Origin: Coffea arabica | Taxonomy: Eukaryota > Streptophyta > Magnoliopsida > Gentianales > Rubiaceae | Length of the DNA: 64,000 nt | Assembly (NCBI RefSeq): GCF_036785885.1 | Contig: NC_092320.1 | Span: 18,663,557-18,727,556, forward strand | Reading direction: 5' to 3' | Part shown: positions 23,901 to 34,203 of the stretch, piece after piece | Position numbering within the stretch: the stretch's first letter is position 1 | How the letters are laid out: each line of letters begins with the position of its first letter | Translations under genes and position numbers: made by a program | The notes under the pieces: generated by a model | Told to the model about the DNA's origin: nothing | Databases searched by the model: none | Seen by the model: the letters and a program-made list of their open reading frames with translations, nothing else

Positions 23901-24776
23901 ACACACACTTCAAAATCAAATGGGCCCCCAAAAAAAGAACTCTTTTTTAATTAACACATTCTGGAATTCAGCTAAAACGAGCAAATTAGACTTTGGGCAG
24001 GCAATTTTAAACGAAACCAATAATCTACTTCAATCATAACATAAACCCACAAAAATCTACTCAAAACCCAACAAAATATGAACGCAAATAGCCTTAGAAA
24101 AAATGCAGAAGGCCACCTGAACAATACCACCAACTTGCTGTTCCCTGATTGATGCAAAATTCTGCAAAGTAAGCCCGTAATCTTTAATCCCGTCAACAAG
24201 CTGCTGAACCCTTATCCCAGCTTGGACTCTAACTCTTTTCTTCTCCTTATCCACTTCCAAAACCTTATCCATCAATGCCAGATTCACCATTCCTGATCGG
24301 GTCAACCCGATCCCATTCGGAGACAATCCCGAGCCTACAGGCCGAATCTTCTGCTTCTTCTCATGGGCTTTCTTCACAATCTCCTCCAGCTGCTCCAACG
24401 ATTCGGGCTGGAGGAATGTCCGGGTTTGGACCTCGTGGGTCCCGCTCCAATTGGAGACCGTGTGGAGCTCTTCCGGTAACGGAGCGTACCGGAAGAGTTG
24501 GGCTTTTTTGTGCTTGGCGTCCTCCGGAAATGGGAAGGAGTAGTAGGTTGCGGCACCGCAGCCGAGGACGAGGAGCGTGTAGCCGAGGTACTTCCGGATT
24601 TCAGCATCAGTGGCTGAGGAAGGCAGTGGCGGAGGTGGTGATGGAGGTGGAGGAGGAGGAGGAGTGGAAGCGGTGGAGCAATGGCGGAGGAGGGCTGTGT
24701 TGGGGGATTTAAGGGTGGTCGGGTGGTGGTGGAGGAGCGATTGGAGAGAGCGTTTTAGATGAAGAGTTCGAAGCAT
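17944..24776 (-). CDS. GLDH: L-galactono-1,4-lactone dehydrogenase, mitochondrial
   Basis: Catalyses the last step of plant ascorbate synthesis, oxidising L-galactono-1,4-lactone with cytochrome c as acceptor in the inner mitochondrial membrane; it also assists complex I assembly (family knowledge). Six exons on the minus strand: 24776-24117, 23206-22956, 22287-22102, 21759-21339, 19008-18868, 18105-17944. All junctions are GT-AG and in frame, giving 606 aa, close to the usual ~610. The N-terminus is a basic, Ser/Pro-rich targeting region with a poly-proline run (about 39-51) and a hydrophobic segment YLGYTLLVLGCGAATYY (about 63-79). The likely mature start is after LFR, at YAPLP (about 97). 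The FAD domain shows RPVGSGLSPNG, where Leu stands in place of the flavin-linking His of related oxidases, as expected for GLDH. The C-terminal ALO domain includes GWSDEILGFDCGG, WDRYSAYEHWAKIE and ELDPNRILSNNMLEKLFP. Intron 4 carries two MITEs. Confidence 0.97.
19121..19241. mobile_element. Stowaway-like MITE in GLDH intron 4
   Basis: Ends CTCCCTCCGTCCCA and, reversed, CTCCCTCTGTCTCA, flanked by TA on both sides (19119-19120 and 19242-19243). Length 121 bp. CTCCCTC ends with a TA target are diagnostic of Stowaway (Tc1/mariner) MITEs. It sits about 110 bp upstream of exon 5 in gene orientation. Confidence 0.88.
20423..20710. mobile_element. PIF/Tourist-like MITE in GLDH intron 4
   Basis: Ends GGGTGCGTTTGATAA and, reversed, GGCCTTGTTTGATAA. 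A TTA duplication lies at 20420-20422 and 20711-20713, the classic PIF/Harbinger target. Length 288 bp, non-coding. Relatives lie at 15423 (decayed) and 44884 (left-end fragment). Confidence 0.88.
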
Positions 24777-26150
24777 TTGGATTCTTTTTCAATTTTTTTT
24801 CCCCTAAACAATTGTTAAGATGTGGGGTTTATGACTGGTTTTAGTACACACTTGCTGGAGCTGATGAGAAGGCATAAGAAGAGAACATGGAAATGGCAAA
24901 AGAGAATGATCAAGTGGCTATAGCAGATAATGTTTGGTTTTGTGGGCCTCATACCAAGAAATGCAATTTGACTAGAGTTCGATTTTTATAGTTGGATTTT
25001 GCAAAAGTGAGATTTTAATTCGGGGAAAGTGTTTACATGTAGGGTAGCAAACGTGAATTTGTGCATTCAAATATTTATGAGTTTATTTAGATTTAAGGTA
25101 TGAACACCTTGTGAAATTCAATGTAGTAAACAGAAAATGTTTAAACTCATTTAAATCATTCTTACATTATTGAGGGTCAAAGCTGTAGAGAGTTCTACCG
25201 TCCCTTTTGGATATCGTATCGATAAGATTAAATGTATAGAACGAGAGATACCAATTTTTAAATTATTTCAAGAGTTTAAATCACTGAATAATGTGACAAG
25301 ATATGAGTGGATTAGAATTATGGGTACCGTACTCAAAAGGGATCGTAAATATTTTCCCAAAACTGCGTCATGCAGTCATAGTCTCCAATAAATTCGAACT
25401 TCTTGTAGTAAGATGAATGCATGCACAAATGAATCCAAAATGTTCAAGATTTTGTCATGCAAAGGTGAACATATCTTGGCCATGATTTTTGTTTCGTCGT
25501 ATATTATGATCCACAAGTGTACAAGACGTCATTGCTATGTCAATTAAGATGTGTCAAGTTGAAGAACAACAAGAAGTGCTATTAATGATTGACAATGATT
25601 AGAGATATTAAACTCAATAGCGGTTTGTTTGTTGTAGTCTCCTTATTGTGGCAGATCACTGAAATATTTAGTTAACATATGATCTATGTTTTGTTTTACT
25701 AGCACCTAATTGACAAGGGAATGGGCAGGGGGGAAAAATGAGAACCCAATTGTTTTAATGATACCTAAATGTTAGGTAACCAGAAATTTGACAAAGATAC
25801 AGTATTAGTTTTTTTTTTTAATATATACTCTTCCTCATGCCTTTTTAACTCGCAGCTGCAAAGTATAAGATCCAAATTCTAAATCTGACAGCAGGGAGGG
25901 AGAAGATTCAGTATTAGTTTCCAAAGGATGAAATGATGCAGTTGAGTTTATGATGTTTCATTTACTTGACCAATGAGCACTTATTCCTATACCATCTTGC
26001 CGAGCCAGAGTTTTGGTTAGACAAATGGAAGACATATTGCACGCATTCAGTTCTGCTGGAGCAAGGTTACAACGCCCAAAATGCATCATGTTAAACTATT
26101 ACGAACCGAATTACAGATGTACAAGGCAATATTTTCCTTTAAGAAAAGGG
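24777..26150. other. GLDH upstream region and intergenic DNA
   Basis: Promoter side of GLDH followed by AT-rich DNA. No gene or clear element is seen; a 73-codon frame near 25170 has no recognisable content. Confidence 0.5.
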
Positions 26151-26151
26151 T

Positions 26152-26527
26152 AAAAAATAAAAAAAAATCTCGTAGTTTCACAACGTACAAAAATCACACC
26201 CCATACTTTAAACTAAATTATAAAGATGACGGAATCCGTTAAAATTAATGGAAATAGCTTATTAGAACAATAAAAAAAAATTATACCTAATTTTTAACAA
26301 ATATACCTGTAGAACAGCCTTAACTCCCAATTCTCTCTCTCTCTAGAGATTGAAACAAATGATTTTGTTGAGCTGTTTTTTGCTTAATTATATTAGGGCA
26401 TTTTTGTCATTTCATCTGTCTTCGTTAATTTTAACGGATTCTGTCATCTTTACAATTTAGTTTAAAGCATGAAATGTTGTGTCGTACGTTTTAACACCAC
26501 AAGAGACTTTTCTATGTATTATATTTA
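26152..26527. mobile_element. MITE with ~90-bp inverted arms
   Basis: The left arm contains CTTTAAACTAAATTATAAAG then ATGACGGAATCCGTTAAAAT. The right arm contains the reverse complement of the same string (ATTTTAACGGATTCTGTCAT, then CTTTACAATTTAGTTTAAAG). Both outer parts carry CAACGTAC/GTACG motifs. Length about 375 bp. The ends are not sharp, so the superfamily is uncertain. Confidence 0.7.
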
Positions 26528-27007
26528 AAAAACTGGTTTTCAATTAGGTGGAAATTCTTAGTTTTGCCGGTCATTTTAAGGATGGAAAGGACTAAACTTA
26601 GCATGTATAATTTGGTGTTTGGATTAACTCTGCTCTTTCATGCTTGGATCAGCTCATCTCATGTAGCCTAAAAGGTCAGCTTCCATGAGAAATTAGCAGT
26701 GAGGAGAAGTAATTGGACGCATGAAACTTTTATTCTCCACCTTAAACTTAAAGCCTAGTTTGGTCATTTTGAAACAGGATAAATCTTTTTATTGAGTGAA
26801 TCGAAAGAAGGGAACATCATGATAAATTTCTTGTATCATGTTCGTAAATTTTCAACCAAAATAAAATGAATTCATACGCTCATTTGCCATTATCCTTTTT
26901 GTTCTTGAGAATAATTCTCAATTTTTTGTTAGGTCATTCGCGCAGGTTTAGCCTTGCAAGATCAAGGACAACACCCGTTTGCCCTCTGACAAATCAAGTT
27001 CAAATTA

Positions 27008-27054
<47 letters not shown>

Positions 27055-27390
27055 AGAGTGATTTATTCAAACAGGCGAGACAAGCTCAAAGAGATTCTGC
27101 CACAGCTAACTTGAACAAAATTGTGCTCGTCCAGTCACCGAAAGCAGCTCTCCTCCAGAACTAAATGCTGTAAGCCTGTTACACTGAAAAAAACCTCGCC
27201 AGATCCTATTTACTTGCTAATCTAGGCTGCATAGTGCCTCAGGGAATGAAAATGGAAGTTTTTACTCTTTCACCAACAAAGGCCAAAAGATTTTTTGAAC
27301 TCACCAAAGAACAGAAAAACCAGCACACAAGACAAAACCATGTTGCAAACAGCCAAACACCAACATGCAATTCAACGTCCTGAAGGAATT
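26528..27390. other. Intergenic DNA with a C homopolymer
   Basis: No gene seen. Open frames crossing the C-run give poly-proline on paper only. Confidence 0.5.
27010..27044. repeat. Poly-C tract (35 C) followed by 11 A
   Basis: An uninterrupted run of about 35 cytosines, rare in plant DNA. Its true length may be uncertain because such runs are hard to sequence. Confidence 0.9.
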
Positions 27391-27394
27391 TTAA

Positions 27395-27888
27395 AATGCA
27401 CATTGAGAATCTGGAATGCTTTCCAGTATTTTTCTTGGCACCAAAAGGTTGACAAAATTGAAGTGCATGAAAAACTAAAGGAACTAAACTGCACAGAGAA
27501 AGCAACTATTAAGCACCAATTCAAGAAACCTCCTGCTCACATAATTATATTTGCCCACAACTTTGCGAGAGGGGAAAAAGACAGAGGGCATGTAGCATGA
27601 AATTACGAATAAATGCCCTTATATCTTGAATGCATATATTCGTAATCTTCTCAATGCACACTGGGAATCCGGACTGTTTTTAAGTAATTTTCTTGGCACC
27701 AAAAGGTTGAACATATACAAAGTGAACGAAAAACTAAGGAATCTAAACTGCACAGAGAAAGCAACTATTAATCACCAATTCAAGAAATCTCCTGCTCACA
27801 TGTTTCCCCATAACTTTGAAAGAGGGGAAAAAGACAAGAGGGCGTCTAGCTTGATAGCTTGAAATTACGAAGATATGCCCTTATATCT
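27395..27888. repeat. Direct tandem duplication of ~235 bp (offset ~260 bp)
   Basis: Copy A is about 27395-27626 and copy B about 27653-27888. Shared blocks include TTGGCACCAAAAGGTTGA, CTGCACAGAGAAAGCAACTA, CACCAATTCAAGAAA and CGAGATATGCCCTTATATCT-like ends. It lies just 3' of the SEC14-like gene, so copy B may overlap that gene's 3' UTR. Confidence 0.85.
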
Positions 27889-28025
27889 GCAGGGTTCAAA
27901 CACCCTACCAAGCTTAACTTGGCATACAGATATTGTAAACATGCTACACAGATATTGTAGCATATTGGACTGCAAATTGTACACATAATTTCCAGTCAGA
28001 AATACTACATGTATTCTCTGGAAGG

Positions 28026-30171
28026 TCACTCTGCCCGATGTCTTCCAAATGAGTAGGGCATAGTCGAAATCTCAGTTACATGAAAAGGATCAGGTTCAAT
28101 TCCATAGTCAGTTAAAGGCCTAGTCTCTAGCACACTGTCGTGTTGCAGAACGAATTCGGGGATCTCCAGTTCTCCTTTCTTTATGTCATCCCAGAGATAC
28201 TGCAAGCGGCTTACATATTTGATTTTCCAATACAATCTACACTCAAACAAAAGAAAAGACCAGTGAGCAACATGCATGACACAGCGAGACTCGTGTTTCT
28301 GAGTCATAACTTCAGTTACAAGACTCCCTTAGTCCAAATTGAATCAGAAGCGGTTCATAGAAGCAGGCCATCATAATTTTTCCAAAGGGCAGTAAGTGCA
28401 GCAAAATTGTTGAATCTACACGCAGCACCAGTATTTGCTGAAGGCAATGGGTATCATGAACATACATGCAATAACAAAATCTGGAAACGTTCAGAAGTAA
28501 TTAGATTCAGCAACAAGTTTGTAAATTTAGGCATTCGTGCTGCTTGATCACAGAAATAATTTCAAGTCCCATATGCTAATTAATTTGTAGTTCTCTTCTC
28601 CCAATAATCTACATTCTGATTTGTTTGCATGTTAAATTGACAAATCAGCTTTAAACAGGATTATGTTCAAAATTTGGTCTTTTAAGTAGTGTGGGTTGTT
28701 CCAATATGAGATAATTCAGGATTTACAGCATCAATCGAACATTAGAAGTTAAGGGACTAATTACTGCAGGTATATAACCTAGATTACTGGACATGAACTA
28801 ATTGCCTCTGCATAATGTTTCTTTCTGCTATCATAATAAACAATGAATAGGCACTCAGATAATGACCATATAGCTTCCAGACATTTTGACAGCACCACAT
28901 GTAGCAACATAGACTAAATCTTTTACACAAAATGATTAGAAAAGTTCAAGAAAGAACTAACCCTCCACTTAAGAAGAACCTTCCCAGCGTGGCAAAGACA
29001 AGCCTTGACCACAGACCAGGATGAATGAAGTATACAACCTGAAGCCTGTCCTTGTGATCTGAGGGTAGCTCTTCATAAATCCACCTCAAGATGGTAAGGC
29101 CAGGTGAATTGTCATCACTTTGCACTGTAGTATGCATGTAAACGATGCAATAAGGCCCTTCTGGCAGCTCAGTCGCTATCTTGTGGAATACATACTTCTT
29201 CAGCCGTTCTCCACTAATCACAGGAGCTGAAAAATAAATTGAACCCAATTAATTTCACTTACTCCGAAACAATCTATGTTAAATAAAAGGTTAAAAATCA
29301 ACAAAACGTTCAAGCAAAAGATGATTATTGAAATCAACGCTTTGCCTCGATAGTACCAAACTAAGAACTGCAAAGAAGACTTACAGCAAATATAACAGAA
29401 TGACATCCCATTATAGTATGGCACGCCCGTAGTTAAAAGCACACCAGCAGAACTCCAAAAAAGAAGAAAAAGAAAAAGAAAAATGGGGGAAAAAACCCAT
29501 GTGCTCATAGTTCTCCAAAAGGGTGAAGTTTCGAGCTAACATGATGATTTCCCTATAGATAAACATAAGGCCAGAAAACAGAAAAGAAAAGAAAAAGAAA
29601 GCAAAAAGAAAGTAAGAGTTCTCAAATTAATAAGCAAAAGCAAAAGAAAAAGAAAACTTTTAGCAGAAAAACAACTAAAAGTCAGCATACAAACCTAAAA
29701 ATACAAGCTAAAACTGATAGACCTATAATCACAACTCACTGGCCACAGCTCAGAAATAATCAAAAAAATAAAACTCTAAATTTCAAATTGAACAACAAAA
29801 AAAAAAAAAAAAACCCAATTAGTATACTAGCCAAACCTAAACAATTAATACTAATACAAATAACTATAAAGGTTGATGGGCGATTGTATCCAAAATTATG
29901 TTGGTTAATTTTAGGTACCAGGGAAGTATTTTCCGACGATACGAAAGATACGATTCCCGGATTTGTCGGAGCCAGATTCAAGGCGGAAGAATTGAAGGGC
30001 TTCGAGATCGGAGAAGTCTTCTTGTTCATAAGATTGGCAATCATGCCACTGTTCTTCTCGATTTTCGCGGTCCGCTTGGGACAAAAAGGGCCGGCCATCT
30101 ATACCTAAATCGGAAGCTAAAACTAGCACCGAGAAATCTTCCGACGCTGAGCCTGATGAACTGCCCGCCAT
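28026..30171 (-). CDS. SEC14/CRAL-TRIO-like protein (GDAP2-type lipid-binding domain)
   Basis: Three exons on the minus strand: 30171-29919, 29226-28962 and 28236-28026, all GT-AG and in frame, giving 242 aa. Exon 1 starts MAGSSSGSASEDFSVLVLAS; an upstream in-frame ATG would add only MHVL. Exon 2 carries the conserved core PEGPYCIVYMHTTVQ and LQVVYFIHPGLWSRL, which matches the compact CRAL-TRIO (SEC14-like) fold of plant 'SEC14 cytosolic factor family' and GDAP2-like proteins. Exon 3 reads YVSRLQYLWDDIKKGELEIP and ends in HDSVLETRPLTDYG and FGRHRAE. No signal peptide or membrane segment is seen, so it is probably cytosolic or peripheral. The ligand and function are not established for this type. 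Its start faces the PPR gene head to head, 1.5 kb away. Confidence 0.88.
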
Positions 30172-31651
30172 TAGCACGTGCAAGACACGCGAACACAGTC
30201 GAGCCCGCTACACCATCTGATTTTTCTCAGGTCAACACTATTGGTTGGATACTTGGATATTTTTCCTTTGTGGATAGATTCTCAAATTTTTTCCCATTCC
30301 CCCCTCAAAATTCATCATAACTTTTAAGGATCCCCTAGTTGTTGGATTGCGTCAGTAAACCTCTCTCACTTTTTAATTTGCTCAAATTAGTACATTTTTT
30401 TTCCCTCAAGTACAAAAGAGAAATGCTCATAAATGGACACTACTTTGTTTGGCTATTTGATTCATCATTAGGATTGAAAACGAGTCAAATTACTCAAATC
30501 AAACTGAATTTGATTTGATAAGAATTTGTTGGAATTTGGTTTGTCAACCAATCGAGCCAAACTTAAACAATATTTTGCGTTCGATAAATTTTCAAGTTTA
30601 GCACGAACTTAATTTGATTTGCAAAAAAAATTGAAATTTATAGGCAAAAAACACTCAAGTTACTTGAGCTCAACTCGAGTTCGACTTGATAAGAATTCGT
30701 TTGATTTTGGTTCATTATATAAACAAACAAAGTCTGAACATAATTTCAGCCTCCATTAAATAATCAAGCAAACTTGAATACCAGGATGTTTAGCTTTATT
30801 AGATTCATTTACACCCCAACCCATCATGTCATTTGTAGAAAAAATCCTACATGCTTACTATAGAGTATGTAAACTACAAAAGTGAGAAAGATATTGAGTC
30901 TATTACATTATGTTACATAATATGTTACGTAGTGTATTAGTATTAATTACCCATCTTCGATTAATGATGGCGTATCATTCCTTGTTTTGTAGATACATAT
31001 AAGGAATAACTCGTCATAATATTTAGTGACTTGATTGGTACTTGCACGTTGTCAAGTAATGTACATAGTGTATCTAATATTTTTCCCTACGTGAATAGTT
31101 TCTTCTTTTTTTTCCTATTTTCTTTGTTGTTAGCAGTATTAATGTTATAAAATAGTAATCTTAAGGTTTTACTCAAATTAAGAATCATAAGTTTTACTAA
31201 CCATGACAGACATCAAGAAGTTTAGATAATTTTTAATCACCTAGAATTCATATATAACTAGCATACCAATGGTAAAAAAGCCAACCAATCTAATGAATAA
31301 ATAAAATGACAAATTTCTTAAAAAATTAATGGATGTTAAATCGGTTTCAACAAATAGAAAAAGATTGATATTCATATTTCACTCACATATTAGGGTACAC
31401 AACCTTTTAAAAAAAAAAAAATTTATCAGTTTTGCTCCCATTGAGATACTAATTAACCGTATAGTAGGCAAACTGGGCAAATGTGAAGAACTAAAAACTT
31501 TAAAGGGGAATGATTGATGCAATTGAATGATTGAGAGGATAAAGTGTAAATACTCTTTAGTTTTTGCAGGGGAAATTCGAATTGCCCTTATTTGGCCACC
31601 ACTTCTCTGACATAAAAGAGGAGGATAATTCCAGGAATCGAGCGTTATGTC
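30172..31651. other. Divergent intergenic region between the SEC14-like and PPR genes
   Basis: Contains both promoters. Between about 30470 and 30740 two related segments (TTTGATTTGATAAGAATTTG and TCGACTTGATAAGAATTCG with ACTCGAG-type motifs) look like a decayed repeat. No gene. Confidence 0.5.
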
Positions 31652-33532
31652 ATGGCCTCGTTACAGCTCCTATATTCCACCCCACCTCCCAGCTCCAAGA
31701 CCACCTACTCCCCCTCCCGTCTAGACCTGTGCTCAACAATGGCCGAAATCAAGCAACACCATGCCCAAATCATCAAGTTAGGTCTCTCCTCAGACAACGA
31801 CACCATAGGCCGTGTCATCAAATTTTGTGCCATTTCTGAAACCAAGGACTTGAACTATGCCCTCAAAGTTTTCCATACATTGCCTAGCCCAGATCCTTTC
31901 ATATATAACACCATTATCAGAGGCTATTTGCAATCAAATTTGCCCAGAAACTGCATTACTTTTTATACAAAAATGTTGGAAGATTCAGTTATTCCCAACA
32001 ACTTCACTTTCCCTCCTCTTATAAGAGCTTGTTGCGTAGATAATGCTATTCAAGAAGGCAAACAAGTTCACTCCCATGTCATTAAATATGGGTTCTTATC
32101 AGATGGTTTTGCGCAAAATAATTTGATTCATATGTATGTGAATTTCAACAATTTGGAGGATGCGAGAAGGGTGTTTGATAAATTGGCCTATAAGGATGAT
32201 GTTTCTTGGACTACATTGATCAATGGGTATGCTCAACTGGGCTGTCTTGATGAGGCTTACAAAGTTTTCGAGTCAATGCCAGTTGATAAAAGAAAAAATT
32301 CTGCGGTTTCTTGGAATGCGATGATTGCAGCTTATGTTCAGAGCAGTAGATTTCACGAGGCATTTGAATTGTTTGAGAAGATGAGACTAGAGAATGTGAA
32401 GATGGACAAGTTTGTCACTGCAAGTATGTTGTCAGCTTGTATTGGACTGGGAGCTTTAGAGCAAGGAAAATGGATACATAGGTACATAAAAGAGAGCAGG
32501 ATTGAAGTCGACTCAAAATTGGAGACGACAGTTATTGATATGTATTGCAAATGTGGGTGCTTGGATGAGGCCTTTGAGGTGTTCAAAGGGTTGGAAAGTA
32601 AAGGGATTTCTTCATGGAATTGTATGATTGGAGGACTGGCAATAAATGGTAAAGGTGTGGCAGCGATTGAGCTTTTGAAGGAGATGGAGAGGGAGAAGAA
32701 TGTAGCTCCTGATTATATCACATTTGTCAACTTGTTAAGTGCTTGTGCTCATTCAGGGTTAGTTGATGAAGGAAAGTATTACTTTAGATATATGACAGAA
32801 GTTTATGGCATTGAACCGGGAATGGAACATTATGGATGCATGGTTGATTTGTTAGGTAGAGCTGGATTGCTGGAGGAAGCAAGAAAGGTTATAGATGAGA
32901 TGCCAATGAGACCTGATGTCGGTGTACTAGGGGCTCTTCTTGGGGCTTGCAAAATCCATGGGAACATTAAGCTAGGAGAGGAAATTGGGAAGCAAGTAAT
33001 AGAACTGGAGCCTAGCAATAGCGGGCGTTATGTGCTGCTAGCTAACCTATATGCCAATGCAGGCAGATGGGAAGATGTTGCTTATGTGAGAAAGTTGATG
33101 AATGACAGGGGAGTGAAAAAGGCTCCAGGCTGCTCTGCAATTGAATTGGAAGGCGCTGTCAACCAGTTTATTGCAGGAGGAAGGACTCATCCCGAAGCTA
33201 AAGAAATATATGCCAAGGTTAATGAAATATTGGATCGCTTAAGATCTGTAGGATATGTGCCTGTTACTGACGGAGTATTGCACGACATCAGCGAGGAAGA
33301 AAGGGAGAATCCCCTGTACTACCATAGCGAGAAACTGGCTATTGCTTTTGGTTTGTTAAGGGCCAAACCAGGGGAAACTCTTCGTGTCACAAAGAATCTA
33401 AGAGTTTGTAAAGACTGTCACCAGGTTAGTAAGTTAATCTCAAAAGTTTATGACCGAGAAATAGTTGTCAGGGATAGAAATCGTTTCCATCAGTTTAAAG
33501 GAGGAGAGTGTTCGTGCAATGATTACTGGTAG
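31652..33532 (+). CDS. Pentatricopeptide repeat protein, PLS class with E and DYW domains
   Basis: Intronless, 626 aa, stop TAG. Proteins of this class bind organelle transcripts in a sequence-specific way and often direct C-to-U RNA editing (family knowledge). The first ~29 residues are rich in Ser, Thr and Pro, suggesting a plastid or mitochondrial transit peptide; a second ATG at codon 30 would remove it, so the first ATG is preferred. PLS repeats run from about residue 40 to 440, e.g. YNTIIRGYLQ, VSWTTLINGYAQLGCLDEAY, VSWNAMIAAYVQ and YGCMVDLLGRAGLLEEA. The E/E+ region follows (GALLGACKIHGN, RYVLLANLYANAGRWEDVA). The DYW deaminase end has the zinc and catalytic residues intact: H558-S-E560, C586-x2-C589, H613, C620-x-C622, and the terminal DYW. 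The closest named relatives are At5g66520-like proteins; the RNA target is unknown. Confidence 0.96.
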   Translation: MASLQLLYSTPPPSSKTTYSPSRLDLCSTMAEIKQHHAQIIKLGLSSDNDTIGRVIKFCAISETKDLNYALKVFHTLPSPDPFIYNTIIRGYLQSNLPRNCITFYTKMLEDSVIPNNFTFPPLIRACCVDNAIQEGKQVHSHVIKYGFLSDGFAQNNLIHMYVNFNNLEDARRVFDKLAYKDDVSWTTLINGYAQLGCLDEAYKVFESMPVDKRKNSAVSWNAMIAAYVQSSRFHEAFELFEKMRLENVKMDKFVTASMLSACIGLGALEQGKWIHRYIKESRIEVDSKLETTVIDMYCKCGCLDEAFEVFKGLESKGISSWNCMIGGLAINGKGVAAIELLKEMEREKNVAPDYITFVNLLSACAHSGLVDEGKYYFRYMTEVYGIEPGMEHYGCMVDLLGRAGLLEEARKVIDEMPMRPDVGVLGALLGACKIHGNIKLGEEIGKQVIELEPSNSGRYVLLANLYANAGRWEDVAYVRKLMNDRGVKKAPGCSAIELEGAVNQFIAGGRTHPEAKEIYAKVNEILDRLRSVGYVPVTDGVLHDISEEERENPLYYHSEKLAIAFGLLRAKPGETLRVTKNLRVCKDCHQVSKLISKVYDREIVVRDRNRFHQFKGGECSCNDYW

Positions 33533-34203
33533 CAGATTGGGAGATTGAGCAACACCAATAACACATTTATACACGTCGACCATTGAGTTTTCCATATTCT
33601 GCAGCTCCCGCTGCTTTTCTCAGTTACAAAATTGAATTACCAAATCCACTGTCCCTCTGCTCTTAAAGTGAGAGCTGATCAAGCAAAGCTTATGGTCTCT
33701 CTCCACGAGAGAGTAAAGGTAAGGTCAACAAGCATTTTGAGAAGATTCTTAGGGGAACTCAATGGAGAGGTAGCCTGAACATTCACTTCTATAAGTTTGA
33801 AATGCTGGAAGAGGAGAGAAATGAGGGAAGATAAAACTGAATACATCCCATGAAGAACTGAAATTAGGAAGGCTACAAGGGACTGCAATCCTGCTTCAAT
33901 ACTAATTGGCTAATATCCTGAAACAATTCAGCATAGACAAGTATAAGGATTATATAATTCAAAATAATGTAGGAAGAGGCAAATGGTAGTTTAAAAAAAA
34001 AAAGCATCAACTTGGAAAGATCCAAAAGCTGAATAATTAAATCAAATGGACTAAGATCTACGCCATATTTATTTGCTTCATCCAAAAACTTTTACGAATA
34101 TAGTGGCTTGAACTACCTCTGTCTATACATCAAAAAGGGGAGAAAACAAAAAGTCCTCGAACTACCCCTAAACAAGTCTAACTTTTGCAAATCCCAAATC
34201 GAA
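33533..34203. other. Convergent 3' region between the PPR and P5CR genes
   Basis: Holds the 3' UTRs of both genes. No separate gene seen. Confidence 0.55.

Noticed and set aside
26866-27114. Poly-proline open frame
   Set aside because: Proline run is just the C homopolymer; no support for a gene.
29760-30320. Overlapping open frames on both strands around SEC14-like exon 1
   Set aside because: Shadows of the real exon 1 in other frames; they carry no recognisable domain.
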